Source: Verrucomicrobiota bacterium (GTDB taxonomy: Bacteria; Verrucomicrobiota; Verrucomicrobiia; Opitutales; Opitutaceae). From it: a stretch of DNA of 11,903 nt. The notes beneath the pieces were generated by a model. The model was not told the origin of the DNA. It did not search any database and was given only the letters and a program-made list of their open reading frames with translations. Each line of letters starts with the position of its first letter. Position 1 is the stretch's first letter. Below are positions 1 to 5,626 of this stretch, in pieces. The translations under genes were made by a program, and so were the position numbers. The stretch is from assembly GCA_023457715.1 (NCBI GenBank), contig JAEWKR010000061.1:1-11903 (forward strand). Reading direction: 5' to 3'.

Positions 1-863
1 ACGTGCCGTTCGACGAACTCGGTGCCGCCCAGCACGGCCGCCTGGCTGAAATACTTGATCCGGCAGCGCAGGATCACCGGAAGCGGCAGCTTTCCGCCCG
101 CTTCCACCACCTTTAGCACGTCGGCCAGGGCGATCGAGGCCTTGCCTTCCCTCTCCGCGCCACCGGACGTGAACACCAGGAGACGATACTGTGCTTGCGC
201 ATGGACCCACTCTCCGCCGGTGATTGCACGGATGCCTGCGCGGGCTCTTTCATTCCCCCCTACCGCCTCGGCATAGCCACAGAAGGGATAATCCTTCGGA
301 TCCCGTACGATCCCGGCCCGCACACAGTTGAGATCGATATACGCGGCCATCGTCTCGATCGACCGGCCGGTCGGATCCACCACGGTACTCTTGAAGCGAT
401 CCGCCCAGACCGAGCCAAAACGCTTCATGCGGGCGTTGTAGTAGATCGAAAAGCGTTCCTTCACCAGCTTCATGAATGGCGAGATGTCGTGCATGAGCGC
501 CAACTGCCGCTTCCGCCACGCCTGCCCTTCGGGCGTATTCTCGGCCAGGTGCTTTCGCATCACGTCCAACTTGGCCTGCTGGTACTTCGTCGGATGGGGA
601 TACAGCACCTCGTAACGGCGCAACAGTTCCTCGTCACTCACCTCCAGGTTCTCCGGCAACCGCACCAGAATATGGAAGTGGTTCGAGAGAACCACGTAGG
701 TCAGAATCTCGAGCCCCGCAAAGTCGGCCACCTGCCACATGATGTTGCGAAAAGCCCTCTTCGCCGGCTCATCGATGAACCACTCACCATTCACCGTCCG
801 ACTGATCAGGTGATAAACTCCGAGACCGCCTTCGACGGCCGCTCTGATTCGTGCTCTGCGCAT
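1..863 (-). CDS. REP-associated tyrosine transposase (RAYT, IS200/Y1-like), 3' end beyond window
   Basis: The minus strand is open from an ATG at 863 to the window edge, giving 287 residues without a stop. The N-terminus has the family's VYHLISR strand (residues 16-22). The HUH metal-binding motif is SNHFHILV, with His62 and His64. Later come FGSVWADRFKS (149-159) and AAYIDLNCVRAG, with Tyr175, which matches the conserved YIxLNPVRAG block of RAYTs. Known members are single-stranded DNA nucleases linked to REP palindromes and are usually single-copy, domesticated genes. Position 157, where many relatives have the Tyr of a GRYK-type motif, is Phe here; Tyr141 and Tyr142 are nearby alternatives. 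A C-terminal extension (KYFSQAAVLGG) runs off the window, as in the longer planctomycete/verrucomicrobial group. A five-copy direct repeat lies just upstream. The family call is firm; activity is unknown. Confidence 0.88.
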   Translation of the reverse strand, partial: MRRARIRAAVEGGLGVYHLISRTVNGEWFIDEPAKRAFRNIMWQVADFAGLEILTYVVLSNHFHILVRLPENLEVSDEELLRRYEVLYPHPTKYQQAKLDVMRKHLAENTPEGQAWRKRQLALMHDISPFMKLVKERFSIYYNARMKRFGSVWADRFKSTVVDPTGRSIETMAAYIDLNCVRAGIVRDPKDYPFCGYAEAVGGNERARAGIRAITGGEWVHAQAQYRLLVFTSGGAEREGKASIALADVLKVVEAGGKLPLPVILRCRIKYFSQAAVLGGTEFVERH

Positions 864-937
864 GGACCTATGACAAAGGATGTTTACCACACGTCAACTC
901 TTTTTGCCGCTGTACCCGGTTATCTTCCGGGCCGACC

Positions 938-1050
938 GTACCTGTCCCTCTCGGGGGCGTGTCTGTCCCTCTGGTGCGCGTTCCTATGTCCGTCCCTCGT
1001 TGGCCGTGTCTGTCCCTTTCGACCTTTTCTCGTGTCTGTCCCTTTCGACC
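938..1050. repeat. Five-copy GTGTCTGTCCC direct-repeat array beside the RAYT gene
   Basis: Five head-to-tail copies of a motif close to STGTCTGTCCCTYTSG fill most of the 240-base gap between the RAYT start and the PLP-enzyme stop. Their TGTCCC cores (CGTCCC in the third copy) begin at 943, 964, 991, 1011 and 1037, so spacing alternates 21, 27, 20, 26. The last two copies, 1005-1024 and 1031-1050, are identical over 20 bases (CGTGTCTGTCCCTTTCGACC). The third copy is the most diverged. All five point the same way, unlike typical REP doublets that face each other. A REP-like substrate array for the neighbouring transposase is inferred from position. Confidence 0.75.
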
Positions 1051-1103
1051 GCTCCCAATTCTTCCGGCCGTTGCGGGCGCTTCACGTCTTTCCTGCCGCG
1101 TCC

Positions 1104-2606
1104 CTATCCAAGTGCCTCGTCGAGCGCGGCGATGATCTCCTCGGCGGGCTCCGTGCCTACGCAAAGGCGCAGGAGATCGGGATCGAGCCGGCTGGCGGCG
1201 AGCTCGGCGACGCCCGCCGGGGTCGTCACGAGGTCGTAGTGCGCGAGGTACATGAAGGGACAGATCAGGGTCGTCTTCATGCCAAAACTGGGGCCCTTGG
1301 GCAGTCGGAGCGCGTCATACATCGGCTCCATCGGCCCGCGCAGGGTGAACGAGATCATCCCCCCGGTGGCGTCCGGCTGTCGCGCAATTGCCTGGTAGTT
1401 GGCGCGTGAGGAGGGGCTGAGGGCCCAGTAAACGTCCCTGACCTTCGGGTGCTGCTCGAGAAACGCGGCCACCTTCGCGGCATTCGCGTTGATCCGCGCC
1501 AGCACGCCTGCGGTCTCGCCAATCTGCGAGGCCAGTCGGGCCAGGTCCCGCCAATACAATCCGTCGATCTCCGTCCCCGCCCGACGACGCAGCTCGTCAG
1601 CATCCGGCGCGGCGGGATTGATCGCGATCACCCCGGCCGTCAGGTCGCCGTCGCTCGCGGTGTATTTCGTCAGGCTGCTCACCACGGCGTCGCAATGGGC
1701 CAGCACATCGACACTGAACAGCGAGGTGACCGAGGGATCGATGAGGAGGTGGGACCCGTGCCGCCGGCAGAGCGTGCCGAGCGCCGGGATGTCCGGCGTC
1801 TGGATCAGGGGATTGGTCGGGAGTTCCGCCACGATGCCGGCGATCCTCGGCCCAAACTTCGCGAAGATCCGTTCGATCGCGCCGAAATCCAACGCATCCC
1901 GGATATACACGTAATCCCCCGGGCTGCTGGTGAAACGCTTCAACACACAGATGGTATCGAGGTACAGCCAGCCGAGTTGCAGCCAGATCGTGCGGCCCCG
2001 CGCCGCCTGAATTTCGGCCGAGGCGCAGAACGCGGCGTACATGGCGTTCATGCCGGAGTTGCCGAGCAGGAGATCGCGATCGGCGCAGCCTGGGAGCGCC
2101 GTGCGCAGTACCCGGCGGACTTCCGCCGCGGCATCGCCCTCGAAGGTTTGTTCTGGATACAGCGCGGGAACGAGGCCGCGCTGCCGCAGCTGGTCCTCCG
2201 CCTCGCGCGACGAGAGGAAGCCGCCGATGTTCTGGAGCAGGAGCTTGGCCTTTGCCGCCGCGTCCTTGTCTCCGGCCGGATGCGAGACGCCGTGGACACC
2301 GTCATCCGAAAACGCGCCCGCCCCCGACGCTTCACCCAGCACGCCGGCGAGCGTGGCCGCCATCCGCCGGGAACTGGTCAGCCAGACGGTCCGGCCGGCC
2401 AGCGCCGGGCGGGACTGAATCAGATGCGCGCCCAGCTGCCGCGCGAACGGGTGCACCACGAAACGCGGATACCCCGACGTCAGATGCCGCATCGTTTCGG
2501 GATCCTTTTCCTCGTAGCCACGCACGTCGCGCATCCGCGGCAGGCTGCAGGAGACCGCGTGCGGGCTGGACGGAATGCGCTGACCAAGTGGCAGAGGCGT
2601 AAACAC
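1104..2606 (-). CDS. Cystathionine gamma-synthase-like PLP enzyme (Cys/Met metabolism family, STR2-like)
   Basis: This 500-residue protein is a fold-type I PLP enzyme of the Cys/Met metabolism family. The Schiff-base lysine is K314 in SSLTKYTASDGD. GNSGMNAMYAA (182-192) matches the phosphate-binding SGM segment, LLIDPSVTS (287-295) the Asp that contacts the pyridine nitrogen, and ELPTNPLIQTPDI (261-273) the ExPxNP motif. The C-terminus, LRLCVGTEPAEEIIAALDEAL, is typical of the family. The N-terminus carries PLPLGQRIPSSPHAVSCSLP followed by a GYEEK block and GYPRF, an extension I associate with fungal STR2-type cystathionine gamma-synthases; it makes the protein about 100 residues longer than bacterial MetB. 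The enzyme probably joins an activated homoserine with cysteine, but a lyase or O-acylhomoserine sulfhydrylase role is not excluded. The start is a GTG directly before this conserved block. No Shine-Dalgarno is visible. It is divergent from exoIII. Confidence 0.85.
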   Translation of the reverse strand: MFTPLPLGQRIPSSPHAVSCSLPRMRDVRGYEEKDPETMRHLTSGYPRFVVHPFARQLGAHLIQSRPALAGRTVWLTSSRRMAATLAGVLGEASGAGAFSDDGVHGVSHPAGDKDAAAKAKLLLQNIGGFLSSREAEDQLRQRGLVPALYPEQTFEGDAAAEVRRVLRTALPGCADRDLLLGNSGMNAMYAAFCASAEIQAARGRTIWLQLGWLYLDTICVLKRFTSSPGDYVYIRDALDFGAIERIFAKFGPRIAGIVAELPTNPLIQTPDIPALGTLCRRHGSHLLIDPSVTSLFSVDVLAHCDAVVSSLTKYTASDGDLTAGVIAINPAAPDADELRRRAGTEIDGLYWRDLARLASQIGETAGVLARINANAAKVAAFLEQHPKVRDVYWALSPSSRANYQAIARQPDATGGMISFTLRGPMEPMYDALRLPKGPSFGMKTTLICPFMYLAHYDLVTTPAGVAELAASRLDPDLLRLCVGTEPAEEIIAALDEALG

Positions 2607-2640
2607 AGGAAAGGGAAGTGAGAGTGAAAGGGACGGAGGA
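2607..2640. repeat. Purine-rich intergenic repeat, copy 1
   Basis: The spacer between two divergent genes begins with an almost pure A/G tract containing GGAAAGGGAAGTGAGAGTG followed by AAAGGGACGGAGGA. The same words (GGAAAGGGAAG, GTGAGAGTG, GTGAAAGGGA) recur in shuffled order at 8761-8815, suggesting a dispersed repeat family. No promoter motif could be assigned in the remaining bases to 2737. Confidence 0.5.
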
Positions 2641-2737
2641 TCGGGGCGGCAAGAGCAACGCGTGACTTAGGGAGGCCCGGGCGGACTCAACAAAGAGCCA
2701 GCTAGACGGCAGCCCGCTCGGGCGCTACAGCTCGCGA

Positions 2738-3496
2738 ATGAAATTTGTGTCGTGGAACGTCAACGGCGTCCGAGCCGTGCTCAAAAAGGGGCTGATCGAT
2801 TTCATGGAGAAGACGAAGGCCGACGTCATCTGTCTGCAGGAGGCGAAATGCCACCCGGGGGACGTGCAACACGTGGTCTGGCCACATGGCTACAAGGCGT
2901 TCTGGAACCCGGCGGTGAAAAAGGGGTACAGCGGCGTGGTGACGTTCACCCGGATCGAACCGCTCAAAGTCACCCTCGGCATCGGACTCAAGGACCACGA
3001 TATGGAAGGCCGCGTCCTGAACACGGAGTTTCCCGATTTTTATCTCCTCAACGTCTATCAGCCCAACTCCCAACGGGGGCTCACCCGGCTCGACTATCGG
3101 GTGAAGGAATGGGACCCGGTGTTCCTGAACCACCTCAAGAAGCTGGAGAAAAAGAAGCCCGTCCTCTTCTGCGGTGACCTCAACGTCGCCCACACCGAGA
3201 TCGACCTGGCCAATCCGAAAACGAACCGGCGCAACGCCGGATTCACCGAGGAAGAACGCGCAAATTTCTCCAAGCTGCTGGCCGGTGGATTCGTGGATAC
3301 GTTCCGGGAATTCGAGCCCGGGCCCGGCCACTACACGTGGTGGTCCCAGATGATGAACTGCCGCGCCCGGAACATCGGGTGGCGGGTCGACTACTTTGTC
3401 GCCTCGGCGGGCCTTAAGCCCCGGCTGAAACGCGCCTGGATCTCACCCGAGGTGATGGGCAGCGACCACTGCCCGGTGGGCCTGGAGATCGCCTGA
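2738..3496 (+). CDS. xth: Exodeoxyribonuclease III (AP endonuclease)
   Basis: This 252-residue protein has the length and full motif set of the ExoIII/APE1 family of Mg-dependent base-excision-repair nucleases, which cut DNA at abasic sites and degrade 3' ends of duplex DNA. The sequence opens MKFVSWNVNGVRA with the active-site Asn7. It then shows LQEAK with metal ligand Glu35, NVYQPN with Tyr107, GDLNVAH with Asp147 and Asn149, GWRVDYF with Asp218, and the terminal GSDHCPVGLEI with the Asp243-His244 pair. All catalytic residues are present, so it should be active. The ATG at 2738 starts exactly at the conserved first strand; there is no clear ribosome binding site. It is divergent from the PLP enzyme and is followed on the same strand, 109 bases later, by the CinA-C gene. 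Confidence 0.96.
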   Translation: MKFVSWNVNGVRAVLKKGLIDFMEKTKADVICLQEAKCHPGDVQHVVWPHGYKAFWNPAVKKGYSGVVTFTRIEPLKVTLGIGLKDHDMEGRVLNTEFPDFYLLNVYQPNSQRGLTRLDYRVKEWDPVFLNHLKKLEKKKPVLFCGDLNVAHTEIDLANPKTNRRNAGFTEEERANFSKLLAGGFVDTFREFEPGPGHYTWWSQMMNCRARNIGWRVDYFVASAGLKPRLKRAWISPEVMGSDHCPVGLEIA

Positions 3497-3605
3497 AGCG
3501 CCCCCGACCGGCTACCCGCATTAAGCCTCTGCGCTCTCCGCGGACCCCGCGCGGCCCCCGATCGGTAAGGATTGAGAGTTGAAGCGTCATGCGGAAACTA
3601 CCCCC
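3497..3605. other. Spacer between exoIII and the CinA-C gene, with a 12-base direct repeat
   Basis: GCCCCCGACCGG (3500-3511) recurs with one change as GCCCCCGATCGG (3554-3565), bracketing a 42-base segment that contains CCTCTGCGCTCTCCGCGG and a 5-bp GC hairpin (3539-3551). The hairpin has no T-tract, so it is not a convincing terminator. Whether the two genes are co-transcribed cannot be decided from sequence. Confidence 0.35.
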
Positions 3606-4097
3606 ATGCGCACGTTGAAGGACCTCCTGCTCGCCGAGCCGAAGTTGACGCTGGCGGTGGCAGAGAGCCTGACGTGCGGCCAACTTCAGGCCCTCATCGG
3701 CGCCGAACCGGGGGCATCAGCCTACTTCCTGGGCGGAATCACGACCTACTCGCTCGCGCAGAAGGCAAGGCACCTCGGGGTCGACCGGGAGCATGCCGGT
3801 GCGGTAAATTCCGTGTCCCCCAGGGTGGCCGAGGAAATGGCGCGCGGCGTCCGCACGCTCTTCGGCAGCGCCGTAGGGGCGGCAACCACGGGCTACGCGG
3901 AACGCTCCCCGGCCGATGGAGTCGCCGCGCCCTTCGCGTATTGGGCGATTGCATACCCCAGGCACGGCGGCGTGGCGCTCGCGGAGGGTCGCGTCGAGTG
4001 CCCGGGCCTGACCCGGATCGAGGTGCAGCGGCGCGTGGCGGAAACCGTCGTCGCCGAACTGGCGGACCTGCTCGGGCGACTGCGTGCGCAAACCTGA
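3606..4097 (+). CDS. CinA C-terminal domain protein (PncC-type nicotinamide-nucleotide amidohydrolase)
   Basis: This 163-residue protein is a stand-alone CinA C-terminal domain, the PncC family that deamidates nicotinamide mononucleotide to nicotinate mononucleotide in NAD salvage. Visible signatures are AVAESLTCGQLQ (17-28) with candidate nucleophile Ser21, GASAYFLGGITTYS (36-49), NSVSPRVAEEMARGVR (68-83) and AATTGYAERSPADG (92-105). The canonical motifs are usually AES-C/L-TGG and TGIAGPGGG; here they read AESLTCG and TGYAERSPADG, so the protein belongs to a divergent branch and its activity is less certain. The ATG at 3606 places the conserved helix at the usual distance; an in-frame TTG at 3579 is a poorer alternative. 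A weak GGAAA lies about 11 bases upstream. It converges on the SYLF gene with only 26 bases between stops. Confidence 0.85.
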   Translation: MRTLKDLLLAEPKLTLAVAESLTCGQLQALIGAEPGASAYFLGGITTYSLAQKARHLGVDREHAGAVNSVSPRVAEEMARGVRTLFGSAVGAATTGYAERSPADGVAAPFAYWAIAYPRHGGVALAEGRVECPGLTRIEVQRRVAETVVAELADLLGRLRAQT

Positions 4098-4123
4098 CGG
4101 CGGGACCGGCAATCCCGGCTCCG

Positions 4124-4798
4124 TTACGGCGCGCTGCGCTGGATGAGGCGCATCAACGGAAGCACCTCGGGCACCGGCTGCACAAAATCGCCGTACAACA
4201 GCTCCGGCATCGCGAACCGGGTGTGGTACAGCATGTGATTGATCCGGTCGTCGCGCGAAATGTGGCCGGCTTTCACCGTCGCACCCGCAAAGAGGCCGAC
4301 CGAACGCGTGTACGCGAGGATCGGCGTCTTGAGGATCTCCTCGTTGTACCGCTCCTTGGACGCCGCCTTGGGACCGGCGACCGCCTTGGCGTCCGCGCCC
4401 AGGTTGAACCGCCCGCCCTTGAATAGTGCCCGCGGGATCGCCTCGTCGGTGATGACGTAGATGCTTTCCACGGCGTTCGCGCCAACCTGGAGCCCGAAAC
4501 TGGCCTCGCCCGCCCGGATCAACACCGGAACGCTCCACGAACCATCCGGCCGCCGCGCCACAATCACGCCGTAACCGTCCTTCACGCCGAACAAAAACCC
4601 GGCCTTGAACTGGTTCAGAATCACCAGGGCTTTCGCGCGCTGGAGCACATTGGCAGGAATGGCGGTTTCAGGCCGGGCCTGGAACTCCTGAAAGATGGCC
4701 TCGCAGGACTCGATCCGCTCGATCGCACTCTGGCGCGTTTCGGCGCCCGAGCAGGTCGCGGCAATGAGCCCAACTACCAACAGCAGCAGCTTCTTCAT
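4124..4798 (-). CDS. Exported SYLF/Ysc84-domain protein
   Basis: This 224-residue protein has an N-terminal signal peptide, MKKLLLLVVGLIAATCSGA, with a likely signal peptidase I site after residue 19. The Cys at 16 lies in a poor lipobox. The rest is a SYLF (Ysc84, DUF500) domain: the core runs from VLQRAKALVILNQFKAGFLF through GYGVIVARRPDGSWSVPVLI, ASFGLQVGANAVESIYVITD and RFNLGADAKAVAGP. The eukaryotic domain binds phosphoinositides and actin; bacterial versions are periplasmic or outer-membrane-associated and their role is mostly unknown, with lipid binding the usual assumption. The 60-residue tail (HISRDDRINHMLYHTRFAMP and beyond) is not something I recognise. The start is the ATG before the signal peptide; no Shine-Dalgarno is seen. 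It lies downstream of the metallopeptidase on the same strand, separated by 209 bases, so probably has its own promoter. Confidence 0.88.
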   Translation of the reverse strand: MKKLLLLVVGLIAATCSGAETRQSAIERIESCEAIFQEFQARPETAIPANVLQRAKALVILNQFKAGFLFGVKDGYGVIVARRPDGSWSVPVLIRAGEASFGLQVGANAVESIYVITDEAIPRALFKGGRFNLGADAKAVAGPKAASKERYNEEILKTPILAYTRSVGLFAGATVKAGHISRDDRINHMLYHTRFAMPELLYGDFVQPVPEVLPLMRLIQRSAP

Positions 4799-4820
4799 GG
4801 TTCGAGAAATGGAGTACGGA

Positions 4821-4868
4821 TCTAGGCAGGACCGCCCACGAATGTCTAGGTTGGTCTGGGAGCGCCCA
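4821..4868. repeat. Imperfect tandem duplication (TCTAGG...CGCCCACG) upstream of the SYLF gene
   Basis: Two units lie 23-70 bases upstream of the SYLF start: TCTAGGCAGGACCGCCCACG (4821-4840) and TCTAGG plus 12 bases plus CGCCCACG (4845-4870). Read on the gene's strand they give CGTGGGCG...CCTAGA twice. This position suits a promoter element or operator, but a small dispersed repeat is equally possible. Confidence 0.4.
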
Positions 4869-5007
4869 CGGCCCGGCCAGCTTTGAGTTTTGGTTCTTGG
4901 GTTTCGAGTCCTCCGTCATGGGAGCTTGCCGGGCGACGGATGTTCCCAAAGCGCCGTCCCGGGGTAGACTCCAGCCGCCAGGACCCGCCCAGACCACTGG
5001 CCAACCG

Positions 5008-5394
5008 TTATTCCAGCCCCCTCGCCGCGACGTCGTCCTCATCCCAGCCAAAGTAGTGCCCGAGTTCGTGCAGATACGTGGTGCGAACCTCCTCTTCGAA
5101 AATCGAGACGTCCTTTTCCGCAAACTCCCACAGGTTCTGGAGATACAGCAGAATCTGCGGCGGTTGCGGCAGATCTCGGGACAGTTCCGTGCCGTACGCG
5201 TCCCCGCTGAACAGCCCCAGGATGTCCGCAGGGAAACCCTCGGCGATCACCTCCGCCGAAGGCAGGCGTTCGTAATGCACCGCGACGCCAAGCGCCGGAC
5301 CGCGGATCGCCGCCGGCAGCGTGCGAAAGGTGCCACCCACCGCGTCGGCGGCGAGGAGGGTGAGACGTTCGAACGTTGGGTCGCTATCAGTCAC
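5008..5394 (-). CDS. Zincin-like metallopeptidase family protein (PF06262 type)
   Basis: This small protein (128 residues from the chosen start) ends with the zinc-protease signature YLHELGHYFGWDEDD. His109 and His113 would bind zinc, Glu110 would be the catalytic base and Glu119, in GxDED, the probable third ligand. The preceding region, ILGLFSGDAYG followed by LPQPPQILLYLQNLWEFA, matches the small bacterial zincin family PF06262, whose members are usually 110-140 residues and cytosolic, with unknown substrates. The family lacks a signal peptide and so does this protein. The start is uncertain: GTG at 5394 gives family length, GTG at 5412 and TTG at 5466 give longer versions with unconvincing leaders, and none has a Shine-Dalgarno. 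The gene precedes the SYLF gene on the same strand. Confidence 0.8.
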   Translation of the reverse strand: MTDSDPTFERLTLLAADAVGGTFRTLPAAIRGPALGVAVHYERLPSAEVIAEGFPADILGLFSGDAYGTELSRDLPQPPQILLYLQNLWEFAEKDVSIFEEEVRTTYLHELGHYFGWDEDDVAARGLE

Positions 5395-5486
5395 GGGGCA
5401 AACGTGATCCACCGGTCCCGCGGAGCAAGGTCGGACCCACCTCGCAGGTCGCCCCGAAGGGCCCAAAGTTTTCCCGCAACCTGTCC

Positions 5487-5616
5487 CGGTTCGCCGCGTC
5501 TTGCGTGCCGGATCGCGTACTATCGCCGCCCCTACAGGGCGAACCGCGTTTCCTGATTTTGTCAGGGGTTGGTGTTACAGCCGCCGCGGTTTCGCAGCCC
5601 GCGGCGGCCTTTTTTT
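5487..5616 (+). ncRNA. Candidate structured small RNA ending in an intrinsic terminator
   Basis: The plus strand here has no open frame of note but could fold into an ordered set of helices. CGGTTCGCC (5487-5495) pairs perfectly with GGCGAACCG (5538-5546). CCTGA-TTTTG-TCAGG forms a small hairpin at 5552-5566, extendable by wobble pairs. A 10-bp GC terminator stem with seven Ts ends it (5580-5616). The only -10-like hexamer is TACTAT at 5518-5523, without a good -35, so the 5' end could be near 5487 or near 5530. I recognise no known RNA family. Confidence 0.3.
5580..5616 (+). terminator. Strong rho-independent terminator on the plus strand
   Basis: GCCGCCGCGG (5580-5589) and CCGCGGCGGC (5599-5608) form a perfect 10-bp stem with a 9-base loop. 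A C and seven Ts (5610-5616) follow. The T-tract gives plus-strand polarity, yet both flanking genes are on the minus strand. The stem also lies 18 bases beyond the flavoprotein stop, so it might slow minus-strand transcripts, but that direction has no U-tract. Confidence 0.8.
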
Positions 5617-5626
5617 CGCCTAAAGC

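Noticed and set aside
938..1050. Possible CRISPR array
   Set aside because: The repeats are short (about 16-20 bases), intervals are 20-27 bases measured from repeat to repeat, so there are no spacers of useful length, and no cas gene is present.
195..1409. A 404-residue plus-strand open frame over the RAYT region
   Set aside because: It is antisense to the RAYT and to the end of the PLP enzyme, both of which have clear family motifs; its own product is low-complexity and motif-free.
1449..2621. A 390-residue plus-strand open frame
   Set aside because: It is the complement of the cystathionine gamma-synthase-like gene and is rich in Arg/Gln/His as expected of a GC-rich antisense frame.
4101..4117. 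CGGGA/TCCCG hairpin between the CinA-C and SYLF stops
   Set aside because: Only 5 bp with no T-tract on either strand; too weak to call a terminator.
3572..4426. A 284-residue plus-strand open frame overlapping the CinA-C gene
   Set aside because: It overlaps the recognised CinA-C and SYLF genes, is Arg/Gly-rich and has no domain.
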